Source: a bacterium (GTDB lineage Bacteria; Patescibacteriota; Microgenomatia; UBA1406; GWC2-37-13). From it: a stretch of DNA of 64,000 nt. Position 1 is the first letter of the stretch, and each line of letters starts with the position of its first letter. Positions 50,884 to 59,973 of the stretch are shown here, piece after piece. The translations under genes were made by a program, and so were the position numbers. Location: contig JAKAHA010000003.1 in assembly GCA_021825445.1 (NCBI GenBank), positions 1 through 64,000 of the forward strand. Direction: 5' to 3'. The notes beneath the pieces are model-generated. The model did no database searches and had not been told where the DNA came from. It saw only the letters and a list, made by a program, of their open reading frames with translations.

Positions 50884-51756
50884 TTAAGCGAGCTTGATCA
50901 GAAAGACTCCGATGAGCATTATCAAACTGCCGATCCAAACTTCGCGTTTTGGTTTGTCACCAAATAATAACCAACTTAATAATAGTACAAACAAAATTTC
51001 TAATTTTTTTACGCCAGAAACTAGTGCTAATGCACCAGTTGTAATTCCATAAAGCCAAAATAAAGATAAAATAACATAAATAAAACCATTTAAAAATAGT
51101 GAACATAAGTTAATTTTTAGATCAATTATCCATTTTCTATCATGTCGACTCATATATCCGGCAAGTAAAATTGCCGTCAAAATATTTTCCCAAAATAATA
51201 AGAATGACTGATTAATAGGTTTAAAGTTCATTAATCCAATTTTGTCAAAAACTGAAGTAACCGGCATTATTAGCATTGCCATCAGATAATGAAAAGTATC
51301 TTTGTTAATAAAGATTATTTTAAATGGACTTAATAAGCCTTCTTTTGCTTCTTTTATTTTTAAAAAATAACCTCCAAATATGATTAACACCAATCCCAAA
51401 AAAGGCATTATTCTTATTTTTTCATTTAAAAATATGAGTCCAAGCACATATTGAACAAAAACACTAAAAAATGCCAAAGGAACAATCTCTGATATTAATT
51501 TACTATTTTTGAGTGAACGAAGACTCAAAGTTTTTACATAAGCAAATACAACTACCGATATAAATGTTGCCACAAAAAAGGACGTGTTTAATTTTGGCCA
51601 ACCATCCTTAAGAGCTGGATAAATTAAAAACGGAATCGAGAAGGCGAAAAGGGACCATGATACAAGAGAAGCGTTTATACTTTTTAATGCTTTTTTATTT
51701 AAAATCACCGATACAGCCGAAGTTAGAGCACATCCTAATGAAAACCAAAACCACAT
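50884..51756 (-). CDS. EamA-family (DMT superfamily) transporter
   Basis: 290 residues with ten hydrophobic segments in two EamA repeats. The first runs from MWFWFSLGCALTSAVSVILNKKAL to LGLVLIIFGGYFLK and the second from FHYLMAMLIMPVTSVFDKIG to GSLIMLIGVFLIKLA. ATGALALVSGVKKLEILFVLLLSWLLFGDK is the typical repeat end. It is a drug/metabolite-type exporter or importer; the substrate is unknown. It follows the HAD gene at 51784. Confidence 0.85.
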   Translation of the reverse strand: MWFWFSLGCALTSAVSVILNKKALKSINASLVSWSLFAFSIPFLIYPALKDGWPKLNTSFFVATFISVVVFAYVKTLSLRSLKNSKLISEIVPLAFFSVFVQYVLGLIFLNEKIRIMPFLGLVLIIFGGYFLKIKEAKEGLLSPFKIIFINKDTFHYLMAMLIMPVTSVFDKIGLMNFKPINQSFLLFWENILTAILLAGYMSRHDRKWIIDLKINLCSLFLNGFIYVILSLFWLYGITTGALALVSGVKKLEILFVLLLSWLLFGDKPKREVWIGSLIMLIGVFLIKLA

Positions 51757-51783
51757 ATTTTGTATGTACAGTAAATTAATTAA

Positions 51784-52464
51784 CTAGTCATTTAATATTT
51801 TAATGTTAAATTCATCAAAAGATTTTATTTGATAATTAGGGTTAATATTTTTTGGAAGTACAGAATGTTTTGAAGGAACCAAAAGTATTTTCAAACCAGC
51901 TTTACTAGCGGCTTTTACCCCATTCTCTGTATCTTCTATCACCAAACACTCATTCTTACTGTGTTTCCCAAAATTATCATTCAAATATTTAAATGCCATT
52001 TCATAACACTCTGGGTTTGGTTTGCCATGTTTTACTTCGTCCCCTGAAATCACAAAATCAACAAATTTTTTTAATTTAAATTTATTTAATATAACATCTA
52101 TATATTTTTTTGAGCCAGAGGAAACAATTGCAATAATTTTATTTAGTTCTTTTAGTTTATTGAGTAAATTAATTGCTCCAGGTAACAATATTGTTTCCTT
52201 TGTCACTAACTTTAGAAACAACTCCTCCCTAACTTTAATTAAGTTTTTTAAAGGCAATTCTATCTCCGAAATATTAGTTGAATCTCTTTTGATTCGTAAA
52301 ATGTCTGAAACTCTCCTTCCCATAAAATCTACGTTTTTAGCTTTTTCTTGAATTAAATTATAGTCAAAACCAAATTTCTCAAATGCTAGTTGATTCGCCT
52401 TTAAATGAAGTGATAGTGAATCAACAAGGGTATCGTCTAAATCAAAAAATACTGCCTTGATCAT
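51784..52464 (-). CDS. HAD-superfamily hydrolase, beta-phosphoglucomutase/phosphatase-like
   Basis: 226 residues from MIKAVFFDLDDTLVDSL; the ATG at 52503 would overlap the divergent arg promoter and adds 13 unlikely residues. Motif I DLDDT, motif II VSSGSKKY, motif III Lys in KHGKPNPECYEMA, and motif IV VIEDTENGVKAA, with a helical cap. Subfamily IA phosphatase or phosphoglucomutase; the substrate is not known. Confidence 0.88.
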   Translation of the reverse strand: MIKAVFFDLDDTLVDSLSLHLKANQLAFEKFGFDYNLIQEKAKNVDFMGRRVSDILRIKRDSTNISEIELPLKNLIKVREELFLKLVTKETILLPGAINLLNKLKELNKIIAIVSSGSKKYIDVILNKFKLKKFVDFVISGDEVKHGKPNPECYEMAFKYLNDNFGKHSKNECLVIEDTENGVKAASKAGLKILLVPSKHSVLPKNINPNYQIKSFDEFNIKILND

Positions 52465-52483
52465 GCTTAATATTTTATCATTT

Positions 52484-52511
52484 TTGACTTTCAAAAAAAG
52501 CATGTTATAAT
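52484..52511 (+). promoter_or_regulatory. Promoter of the arg operon
   Basis: TTGACT (52484-52489), 16-bp spacer, TATAAT (52506-52511). This is the strongest sigma-70-like promoter in the plus-strand part. The transcript should start near 52518, where an ATG lies. Confidence 0.85.
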
Positions 52512-52517
52512 TTCTTT

Positions 52518-52592
52518 ATGTTAAAAGTACTATTCGGAACCAATTCGTCTAGCAGGCGACTTTACGGGGAGGGTAGTATTTTTATGGTCTAA
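52518..52592 (+). CDS. Possible 24-residue leader peptide of the arg operon (leaderless)
   Basis: ATG 6 bp after the -10 box, then 24 codons to TAA. Residues 9-13 are Asn-Ser-Ser-Ser-Arg and 13-14 are two tandem Arg codons (AGG CGA, 52554-52559). It is followed by a terminator and the arginine operon, which is the layout of an attenuation leader. The Arg codons lie in a small perfect stem (TCGTCT-AGC-AGGCGA). CGGGGA just after them can pair with the terminator's 5' side. A structured-RNA switch is an alternative explanation. Confidence 0.45.
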   Translation: MLKVLFGTNSSSRRLYGEGSIFMV

Positions 52593-52615
52593 AGAGTAAA
52601 AACTAATTACCAATC

Positions 52616-52642
52616 CCCGCCCAAGCAAAGGCGGGTTTTTTT
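52616..52642 (+). terminator. Intrinsic terminator (attenuator) in the arg leader
   Basis: CCCGCC-caagcaaa-GGCGGG followed by TTTTTTT, directly before the arg structural genes. TCCCCG (52614-52619) overlaps its 5' arm and is complementary to CGGGGA at 52565-52570, so an anti-terminator can form instead. Confidence 0.88.
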
Positions 52643-52672
52643 ATGGCCCAAATTATAAATTTAAAAAATAAT

Positions 52673-53944
52673 ATGAAAAAACTTTGGACAAAAGACGGAA
52701 ATAAAACAGACAAACTTGTTGACAAATATTGTTTTAATGAAGGAGCTTTATTTGATAACGACTTGATCGTCTATGATCTCTATGGATCAATCGCTCATGC
52801 AAAGATGCTAAAAAAAATCGGAATACTTAACAAAAATGAATTTAATAAATTAAAAAAAATATTGATTGAAATCATTAGTTTGTACAAAAATGGGAATTTT
52901 GCAATTACGCAAGAAGATGAAGACGTTCATACTAAAATTGAAAATTATTTGACTGAAAAACTTGGTGGCTTAGGTCAAAAAATACATACTGGACGAAGTC
53001 GAAATGACCAAATTTTAGTTGACTTACGTCTTTATAGTAAAGAACAATTATCAAACACAAACGTATTAATTAATCAATTAATCGATACATTTTTGGAATT
53101 TGCAAAAAAATATGAATTCGTGCCGATGCCAGGGTACACCCATATGCAAAAAGCAATGCCATCATCAGTCGGTATGTGGGCTGGTAGTTTTGCCGAACAA
53201 TTAATTGACCAACTAGAAATTCTAAAATCAGTTTATAAACTTAATGACCAATCCCCTCTTGGAAGTGGTGCAGCTTATGGAGTTTCTCTTCCAATCGATC
53301 GAGAATTAACAGCAAAACTTTTAGATTTTTCCAAAGTTCAAAATAACTCTCTGTACTGCCAAATTTCCCGACCAACCATTCAATTGTCAATTGTCCAAGT
53401 ATTAACACAAATAATGTTATGTGCTTCCCGATTTGCCCAAGATTTATTACTTTTCACAACAAGTGAATTTAATTTTTTTGAAGTTGACGAATCCATTTGT
53501 ACTGGATCAAGCATTATGCCTCAGAAAAAAAATCTTGATCTCATGGAATATGTCCGGGCAAAAACTCACACTGTTATAGCTAATCAGCAACAAATATCAA
53601 CAATTACAGCCGGCTTGCCATCTGGATATAATGCTGACTTTGGTCAAACAAAAAAACCTTTAATAGAATCATTTAAAATAACTTCTCAAACAATTGAAGT
53701 ATTAATACTTACAATTAATTCAATTAAACCAAAAGTTGAAGACTTAATCAAAAGCTGTTCACCTGAAATTTACGCAACTCATTTTGCCTATGAGTTGGTT
53801 AAAAATGGTATGCCATTTCGAAAAGCTTATTTGGAAATTAAAAAAAACTTAAAAAAAATTAAGTCCCCCAATCCGATTGCTTTTTTGAAGCAGTCTAATC
53901 ACTCCGGTGGAACCAATAATTTAAAACTCAGGCGAGCCAAGTAA
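52673..53944 (+). CDS. argH: Argininosuccinate lyase
   Basis: 423 residues from MKKLWTKDGNKTDKLVDKY; the ATG at 52643 (immediately after the terminator T-run) would add ten residues. EDVHTKIENYLTEKLG, HTGRSRNDQILVDLRLY, GYTHMQKAMPSSVG, and the signature SSIMPQKKN (here GSSIMPQKKNLDLMEYVR). It cleaves argininosuccinate to arginine and fumarate. It is somewhat shorter than usual (about 460) at the C-terminus. First structural gene of the arg operon. Confidence 0.94.
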   Translation: MKKLWTKDGNKTDKLVDKYCFNEGALFDNDLIVYDLYGSIAHAKMLKKIGILNKNEFNKLKKILIEIISLYKNGNFAITQEDEDVHTKIENYLTEKLGGLGQKIHTGRSRNDQILVDLRLYSKEQLSNTNVLINQLIDTFLEFAKKYEFVPMPGYTHMQKAMPSSVGMWAGSFAEQLIDQLEILKSVYKLNDQSPLGSGAAYGVSLPIDRELTAKLLDFSKVQNNSLYCQISRPTIQLSIVQVLTQIMLCASRFAQDLLLFTTSEFNFFEVDESICTGSSIMPQKKNLDLMEYVRAKTHTVIANQQQISTITAGLPSGYNADFGQTKKPLIESFKITSQTIEVLILTINSIKPKVEDLIKSCSPEIYATHFAYELVKNGMPFRKAYLEIKKNLKKIKSPNPIAFLKQSNHSGGTNNLKLRRAK

Positions 53945-53981
53945 TTTCGCAAACCTTAATTATTATTTATATTTTTTTATT

Positions 53982-55226
53982 ATGAAAAACAAAACAAAGT
54001 ATATTAAAGTTGCTTCTTACGAGGCGCAAACGGGAAAGGCAAAAAAAGTTTTATTACTTTATTCAGGAGGTCTTGATACCTCCGTCATGCTCAAATGGAT
54101 TCAAGATCAGTATAAGAGCGAGGTTATCACGCTGACTCTTGATATTGGTCAGCAAAAAGATGATTTGGAGGCAGTTAAAAAAAAGGCTTTAAAATTTGGA
54201 GCTGTCAAAGCTATTGTCCTTGATGCAAAAGCCGAATTTGCAGAACAATTCCTGGTAAAAGGAATTAAGGCTAATGCTTCCTATCAGGGCGACTATCATT
54301 TGTCTACCCCGATGGGCCGGGCAGTGCTTGCCAAAAAAGCAGTTGAGATTGCAAAACTTGAAAATGCTGACGCAATCGCTCATGGTTGTACTGGAAAAGG
54401 TAATGACCAGGTCCGCATTGACGGATATATTTTAACTTTTGATCCATCAATAAAAATCATTGCCCCTGTCCGTGAATGGGCGATGGACCGAAATGAGGAA
54501 ATAAAATATGCACAAGCTTATGGAATTCCAATTCCTGCCAGTATCGATTTTCCATACAGCGTTGATGACAATATGTGGGGAATGACCTGGGAAGGTGGAG
54601 AAATAGAAGAGCCAAATCTAGTTGCTCCAATCGAAAATTTCTTAACAACATACACTTTGGCAAAAAACGCACCAGATAAAGAAGAATTTATCAAAATATT
54701 TTTTGATAAAGGAATTCCAACAGCAATTAATGGTGAAAAAATGCCACTTTCCAATTTAATTGAAAAATTAAATAAAATTGCAGGAAATCATGGAGTTGGT
54801 GTCGTACACATGTTTGAAGACCGCTTGGTTGGACTCAAAAATGGTGGAATCTATGAAATGCCTGCTGCCCATGTCTTAATCAAAGCCCACAAGCATTTGG
54901 AAAAATATGTTTCAACCAGAATGTTAAATGAGCTAAAAGAAACAATGGATACAAAGTGGGCGTATCTTTGCTACGCGGCTATGTGGTATGACCCTGTGAT
55001 GAAAGCAATTAACGCTTTCAACGATAAAGTTAATGAAAAAGTGACCGGTGAAGTGACGGTAAAACTTTATAAAGGGAGCGCTAAACCTGTTGCAATGAAG
55101 TCAAAATATGGACTAGACCACACTTCGTTTAATAACAACGAGGGTTATGGTTTTAACGTCAATGCCAGTGCCGGGTTTACCGAAATTTATACATTACAAA
55201 TGAAGTTAGCAAATCAAAAAAAATGA
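53982..55226 (+). CDS. argG: Argininosuccinate synthase
   Basis: 414 residues. LLYSGGLDTSVMLKW (ATP PP-motif), HGCTGKGNDQVR, PVREWAMDRNEEI, SVDDNMWGMTWEGGEIE and FEDRLVGLKNGGIYEMPAA. It joins citrulline and aspartate using ATP. A 20-residue N-terminal extension precedes the core. It overlaps argF by 4 bp. Confidence 0.96.
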   Translation: MKNKTKYIKVASYEAQTGKAKKVLLLYSGGLDTSVMLKWIQDQYKSEVITLTLDIGQQKDDLEAVKKKALKFGAVKAIVLDAKAEFAEQFLVKGIKANASYQGDYHLSTPMGRAVLAKKAVEIAKLENADAIAHGCTGKGNDQVRIDGYILTFDPSIKIIAPVREWAMDRNEEIKYAQAYGIPIPASIDFPYSVDDNMWGMTWEGGEIEEPNLVAPIENFLTTYTLAKNAPDKEEFIKIFFDKGIPTAINGEKMPLSNLIEKLNKIAGNHGVGVVHMFEDRLVGLKNGGIYEMPAAHVLIKAHKHLEKYVSTRMLNELKETMDTKWAYLCYAAMWYDPVMKAINAFNDKVNEKVTGEVTVKLYKGSAKPVAMKSKYGLDHTSFNNNEGYGFNVNASAGFTEIYTLQMKLANQKK

Positions 55227-56164
55227 AAAAAGATTTTCTTTCCATTACCGATCTTTCAAAAAAAGAAATCATTTATTTGGTTGATCTTGCTATAAATTTA
55301 AAAGAAGAACTTATAAGTAATGGTGAAAATATTCCGTATTTAAAAAACAAAACCTTGACGATGATTTTTGAAAAACCATCACTTCGAACTCGCGTCTCTT
55401 TTGAAGTTGCCATGACTCAGCTGGGCGGACACGCTATAAACCTCAGCCCAGCTGATATTGGTATTGGAAAGCGAGAATCGATAGCAGATGTTTCTAAAGT
55501 TATATCGTCCATGACTGATATTATTATGGCGCGTGTTTTTAAGCACTCTTTAATTGAGGAATTAGCAATACACTCATCTGTCCCTGTGATAAACGGTCTT
55601 TCAGATTTAGAACATCCTTGTCAGATTTTGGCAGATTTATTGACTATTTATGAAATTAAGAAAAATTTTGATGGATTAAAAATTGCCTACCTAGGTGATA
55701 GCGAAAATAATGTAACCCATTCGCTGGCTTTAGCATCAGCTATTTTGGGAATAAATTTTATAACCGCCTCACCTAGTGGGTATTGGACGAAAAAAAATAT
55801 TTCTCAAACAGCAAAAAAATTTGCCAAAAAAAATAATTGTCAAATTATTGAAACCGATGACCCAATAAAAGCCGTCAAAAATGCCGATATTATTTATACA
55901 GATACTTGGATAAGTATGGGGGATGAAAGCGAAAAAGAAAAACGACTAAAAATTTTTCCAAAATACCAAGTAACAAGTAAGATTATGAGCTTTGCTAAAA
56001 AAGACGCTATTTTTATGCATGATATGCCAGCCTACAGAGGTCAAGAAGTGACCGCAGAAGTCATTGATGGAAAACAATCGGTTATTTTTCAACAAGCCGA
56101 AAACCGACTCCACGCCCAAAAAGCATTATTGGTTTACCTGTTAAATAATTCCAAACTGAGCTAA
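55223..56164 (+). CDS. argF: Ornithine carbamoyltransferase, variant active site
   Basis: 313 residues. The carbamoyl-phosphate loop is KPSLRTRVSF, with HPCQILADL and the ornithine-side SMG loop DTWISMGDE. The usual HCLP motif is HDMP here (FMHDMPAYRGQEVT), so the Cys that contacts ornithine is replaced by Asp. The rest is OTC-like, and the operon (argH, argG, argS) supports the assignment. A related transcarbamylase with another acceptor is possible. No carbamoyl-phosphate synthetase is in the window. Confidence 0.85.
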   Translation: MKKDFLSITDLSKKEIIYLVDLAINLKEELISNGENIPYLKNKTLTMIFEKPSLRTRVSFEVAMTQLGGHAINLSPADIGIGKRESIADVSKVISSMTDIIMARVFKHSLIEELAIHSSVPVINGLSDLEHPCQILADLLTIYEIKKNFDGLKIAYLGDSENNVTHSLALASAILGINFITASPSGYWTKKNISQTAKKFAKKNNCQIIETDDPIKAVKNADIIYTDTWISMGDESEKEKRLKIFPKYQVTSKIMSFAKKDAIFMHDMPAYRGQEVTAEVIDGKQSVIFQQAENRLHAQKALLVYLLNNSKLS

Positions 56165-56185
56165 ATTCTGTTATCATATAAAACA

Positions 56186-57898
56186 ATGATTAAAGAAGAA
56201 ATATTGAAAAATTTGAAGATAGTTTTGAAAAAAATTGGTGCTACTGACGTGGAACCAACTTTGGAAAAACCAGCTAATTCTGATTTTGGCGACTATTCGA
56301 CCTCACTACCTCTCAAACTTACAAAACAATTAAAGAAAAACCCAATGACTATTGCCGAGGAAATTGTAAAAAATTTTCCAAAAAATGATCTGATTGAAAA
56401 AATAGACGTGATTAAACCAGGCTTTATCAACTTTTGGATCTCGAATGTACAGTTAATTAATCAACTGTACATTACTGTTAAGAATGACCTTAATTATCCT
56501 GAATATCATCTTGGAAAAAATAAAAAATTGATGGTTGAGTTTGCCCACCCAAATACTCATAAACTTTTTCATATTGGTCATCTCCGAAATATTTCAACAG
56601 GTGAAGCTCTCGTTCGAATATTTGAGGCGGTTGGAAATAAAGTTATCAGAGGAAACTACGAGGGTGACGTTGGATTACATATTGCCAAATGTCTATACGG
56701 AATTCAGAATTCAAAATTCATAATTCAAAATTTAAAAACATTACAAGAACGAATTGAGTTTATCGGAAAAATGTACAGTGCCGGAACAAAAGCATATGAA
56801 GACGACCCAAAAGCGAAAGAAGAAATCTTAAGAATTAATAAGATGATTTACGATCGGGATCCTGAAATTATGGATTTATGGACAGAAACCAGAAAGTGGA
56901 GTCTTGATTATTTTGATCTTAATTACAAAAGATTTTATAGTTATTTTGATAGGCTTTATTTTGAAAGTGAAATACATAAACGAGGACTGGAAATATCAAA
57001 AGAAATCTTAAAAAAAGGAATTCTTGAAGAAAGCCAAGGTGCCGTAGTCTTTAACGGTAAAAAATATGGATTGGACACCCGAGTATTTATTAATTCTTTA
57101 GGATACCCAACGTATGAAGGAAAAGAGTTAGCTCTCGCCGAAAAAGAATTCTCTGATTTTGGAGAATTGGATAAAATTATTCATACCGTAACTCCTGAGC
57201 AAACAAGTTTTTTTAAAGTCACTTTTAAAGTTGAAGAACTGATTGACGAAAAAAAATATAAGGGCAAACAACTTCATCTTGCCTACGAATGGGTGAAATT
57301 AAAAGCCGGCAAAATGTCTTCCCGTGAAGGGAATATAATTGAGGCAAATTGGCTGATTGATGAAGTTAAGAAAAAAATTGCTGAAAAATTTAAATGTAAT
57401 GAAGAAACAACAGAAATTCTTGCCGTTGCCTCAGTCAAATATTCTTTCTTAAAAAATGGCACTCAAACAATTATTCATTTTGATATTGATGAATCAATAG
57501 CAGTTGATGGAAACTCTGCGCCATATTTAATTTACACTTATGTACGTTGCCAATCAGTTCTTAATAAAAGTGATTTTAACAATGAAACCCGACTTCGCCT
57601 TTCAGGATTCGACGGACAAGCAATTAAACAATTGAATAATGACGAATCAAACGTCTTACGTCTCATCAATCAATTCCCCGAGATAGTTCAGCAATCAGCC
57701 ATCCAACTGTCCCCTAATTTAATCGCAAATTACCTTTATGATCTTGCCCAAAAATATAATTATTTTTATCAAAAAAATAAAATACTGGAATCGGATGAAA
57801 AGATAAAACAGTTTAGATTGATGTTGACAGCTGCGACTGGAAAAGTGATTAAAGAAGGATTATATTTACTAGGAATAAAAACCGTAGACAAAATGTAA
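56186..57898 (+). CDS. argS: Arginyl-tRNA synthetase
   Basis: 570 residues. N-terminal Add-1 domain (KPANSDFGDYST...). HIGH motif in FAHPNTHKLFHIGHLRN, class I fold, KMSKS equivalent KMSSREGN, and C-terminal DALR anticodon domain. It charges tRNA-Arg. About 15 residues near 171-185 (GIQNSKFIIQNLK) come from an AATTCAAAA word repeat. Last gene of the arg operon, 21 bp after argF, linking arginine synthesis to its use. Confidence 0.95.
   Translation: MIKEEILKNLKIVLKKIGATDVEPTLEKPANSDFGDYSTSLPLKLTKQLKKNPMTIAEEIVKNFPKNDLIEKIDVIKPGFINFWISNVQLINQLYITVKNDLNYPEYHLGKNKKLMVEFAHPNTHKLFHIGHLRNISTGEALVRIFEAVGNKVIRGNYEGDVGLHIAKCLYGIQNSKFIIQNLKTLQERIEFIGKMYSAGTKAYEDDPKAKEEILRINKMIYDRDPEIMDLWTETRKWSLDYFDLNYKRFYSYFDRLYFESEIHKRGLEISKEILKKGILEESQGAVVFNGKKYGLDTRVFINSLGYPTYEGKELALAEKEFSDFGELDKIIHTVTPEQTSFFKVTFKVEELIDEKKYKGKQLHLAYEWVKLKAGKMSSREGNIIEANWLIDEVKKKIAEKFKCNEETTEILAVASVKYSFLKNGTQTIIHFDIDESIAVDGNSAPYLIYTYVRCQSVLNKSDFNNETRLRLSGFDGQAIKQLNNDESNVLRLINQFPEIVQQSAIQLSPNLIANYLYDLAQKYNYFYQKNKILESDEKIKQFRLMLTAATGKVIKEGLYLLGIKTVDKM
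56699..56742. repeat. Word repeat (AATTCAAAA) inserted in argS
   Basis: ggaattcagaattcaaaatt and cataattcaaaatttaaaaa: tandem AATTCA-type words read as IQNSKFIIQNLK after the conserved HIAKCLYG. Confidence 0.7.
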
Positions 57899-58017
57899 AT
57901 TGATCTAATTAACCTAATTGATCTAATTATTCTAAATAGATCCCAATTTTAATTTTTGAAATTTAGTCATTGGAGTTTATTTAGAAATTAGGTAATTAGA
58001 AATTAGAAATTAACGCC
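57899..58017. repeat. Intergenic inverted word-repeat element, CTAATTGATCT type
   Basis: Left words tgatctaattaacctaattg and atctaattattctaaat; centre with aaatttag-like pairing; right words tttagaaattaggtaattag and aaattagaaatt. It is nearly the mirror image of itself and sits between argS and radA. Closest relatives: 29896 and 59974. Confidence 0.82.
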
Positions 58018-59304
58018 ATGTTTTACATCTGTTCAAATTGTGGCTTTGGCTCTGGTTCTTGGATTGGTAAATGCCCGGACTGCGGTCGTTGGAATACCCT
58101 TAAAGAAAAACCCGAATTCGCTAAGTCTTCGTCGGGCAAGAAAGGCGAAGCTGTAAAAAAAATTACAATCACTTCACTATCAAAAGTTAAATCATCAACA
58201 AAGTCACGCCTTTCGACAGGTATCTTTGAATTTGATCGAGTTTTGGGTGGTGGAGTCGTCCCCGGTGAAGTGATATTACTGACCGGACAACCGGGAATTG
58301 GCAAATCAACTCTGGTTCTTCAGGCTTTTCAAAAACTCAAAGTTTTGTATATTTCCGGCGAGGAGTCAGCCGAACAAGTAAAAAATCGCGCTGAACGTCT
58401 TTTGGTAAACCTTGATAATCTTTCCTTTTCCTCCGACTTGCAAATTGAAAGCATTACTCAAAGTTTAGACGAATTAAAAGATCAGATTGAAATTGTGATT
58501 ATTGATTCTGTCCAGACAATCTATTCAAAGGATGTCGAGGGACCAGTTGCCGGAGTTGCTCAACTTAAAGAAGTGACTAAAAAAATTGTTAACTTTGCTA
58601 AACAATCAAATCTGCCTATTTTACTCATTGGTCATATTAATAAAGAAGGCGACGTTGCTGGTCCCAAAACTCTTGAACATTTTGTTGACTGCGTCCTGGA
58701 AATTGAGGGAGAAAAAGTTTCAAACTTTAGACTTCTTAGGGCTTCAAAAAACCGTTTTGGATCAACTGACGAGATCGGTATTTTTGAGATGAAACAAAAA
58801 GGAATGAGCGAAGTCAAAAATCCTTTGGTGTTTTTAGAAACTGATAAAAAACTTGAACCGGGAAAAGCAATTGTTGGAGTGTCGGAAGGAAACCGACCTT
58901 TCTTTTTTGAAATCCAAACATTGGTAGTACCTTCCAATTTTATGAATCCCCGTCGAGTCGTCAAGGGTTTGGATTTTAATAAAGTGCAGTTATTACTGGC
59001 AGTTGTGAAAAAAAATATTAATTTGCCTCTTGATCGCTATGATGTTTTTGTCAATGTCGTTGGCGGTGTTTCGATCAAATCAACCGCCGCCGACCTAGGA
59101 CTCATCGCCTCTCTTATCTCTTCATTCAAAAATATTGCTCTCCCAGCCAATTCTTTATTTGTTGGAGAAGTTGGACTACTTGGAGAAATTAGAACATCGT
59201 ATATGGAGGATAAAATTATTGAGGAATCAAAAAGACTAGGTTTCAAAAAAATATATTCTTCAAAATTAATCAAAAACGTCAAAGAATTTGCAAAAAAATT
59301 GTAA
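58018..59304 (+). CDS. radA: DNA repair protein RadA (Sms)
   Basis: 428 residues. N-terminal zinc finger CSNCGFGSGSWIGKCPDCG, RecA-like ATPase with GQPGIGKST (Walker A) and VIIDSVQTIYS (Walker B), the RadA-specific SKNRFGSTDE motif, and a C-terminal Lon-protease-like domain (VGGVSIKSTAADL, VGEVGLLGEIR). It is a branch-migration and recombination helicase. Somewhat shorter than E. coli RadA (460) at the C-terminus. Confidence 0.95.
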   Translation: MFYICSNCGFGSGSWIGKCPDCGRWNTLKEKPEFAKSSSGKKGEAVKKITITSLSKVKSSTKSRLSTGIFEFDRVLGGGVVPGEVILLTGQPGIGKSTLVLQAFQKLKVLYISGEESAEQVKNRAERLLVNLDNLSFSSDLQIESITQSLDELKDQIEIVIIDSVQTIYSKDVEGPVAGVAQLKEVTKKIVNFAKQSNLPILLIGHINKEGDVAGPKTLEHFVDCVLEIEGEKVSNFRLLRASKNRFGSTDEIGIFEMKQKGMSEVKNPLVFLETDKKLEPGKAIVGVSEGNRPFFFEIQTLVVPSNFMNPRRVVKGLDFNKVQLLLAVVKKNINLPLDRYDVFVNVVGGVSIKSTAADLGLIASLISSFKNIALPANSLFVGEVGLLGEIRTSYMEDKIIEESKRLGFKKIYSSKLIKNVKEFAKKL

Positions 59305-59315
59305 GATGACACTGT

Positions 59316-59350
59316 AGTGGTGCGATTCATCGCACGATAATAATCATTAC
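59316..59350. repeat. Single GTAGTGG hairpin module between convergent radA and the RodZ-like gene
   Basis: TAGTGG-GTGCGAT-TC-ATCGCAC-style palindrome (GTGCGATTCATCGCAC), then GATAATAATCATTAC. Same module as in each arm of the 25079-25262 element. It may also serve as a shared terminator. Confidence 0.7.
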
Positions 59351-59973
59351 GGCGTCTTTTTAAAAAATGTTTTTTCAATACTTATCTTTTTTCCATTTGC
59401 TCCCAATAAATTGATTATTATTTTATTTTCTCCTTCTTTCAACGAAAGCTCATATTCAAAGACGCCTTCTTTGTTTTGGTAAATACGCTCTCCTGCAATT
59501 GTAATACTGGTATCTTTGTCTGTTTTTCCAGTAATTTTGATATTCTTTTCGATAGAAAAATTTGTTTTTGCGGGAGAAATTAAAGTAAAAGCAGGAGGAG
59601 AAAAATATGTCTTTAATTGAAAGACAAAATAAAAAACAAAAAATAAACTTAAAATTATTAATCCGATTTTTAAATATTTCTTTGTTTCAGAAGTTAAGTA
59701 ATTACTCGATACTTTTCTTTTAAATTTCACTTCCTCTTTTCTTTCATAATCTCGTCTAAAAAACGCTAAAATTTTTTTATTATCAAGATTTAATATACGA
59801 GAATAGTTTTTAAGAATTCCTGTGATATAAATTTTTGAAGAAAAAAAGTTCCAATCCTCCTCCTCAATCGCTTTTAAATATTTTTCCCTTATTTTTATTT
59901 GTTTTTCAATATCACTTAGAAGTAAGCCTTTTTTTTCTCGTTCGTTTTTAAGAATTGATCCAACGGATAACAT
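59347..59973 (-). CDS. RodZ-like helix-turn-helix membrane protein
   Basis: 208 residues. HTH_25-type domain (1 to about 65: VGSILKNEREKKGLLLSDIEKQ, then KIREKYLKAIEEEDWN and YITGILKNYSRILNLD), one membrane helix (about 107-125, YLKIGLIILSLFFVFYFVF), then an extracellular Ig-like beta domain (TLISPAKTNFSIEKNIKITGKT). This matches RodZ, which links the MreB cytoskeleton to the wall machinery. MreB is not in the window. Confidence 0.85.
   Translation of the reverse strand: MLSVGSILKNEREKKGLLLSDIEKQIKIREKYLKAIEEEDWNFFSSKIYITGILKNYSRILNLDNKKILAFFRRDYERKEEVKFKRKVSSNYLTSETKKYLKIGLIILSLFFVFYFVFQLKTYFSPPAFTLISPAKTNFSIEKNIKITGKTDKDTSITIAGERIYQNKEGVFEYELSLKEGENKIIINLLGANGKKISIEKTFFKKTP

Noticed and set aside
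52518..52642. T-box leader upstream of the arg operon
   Set aside because: No T-box consensus (UGGNACCGCG) or specifier-loop architecture is visible. The leader is also too short.
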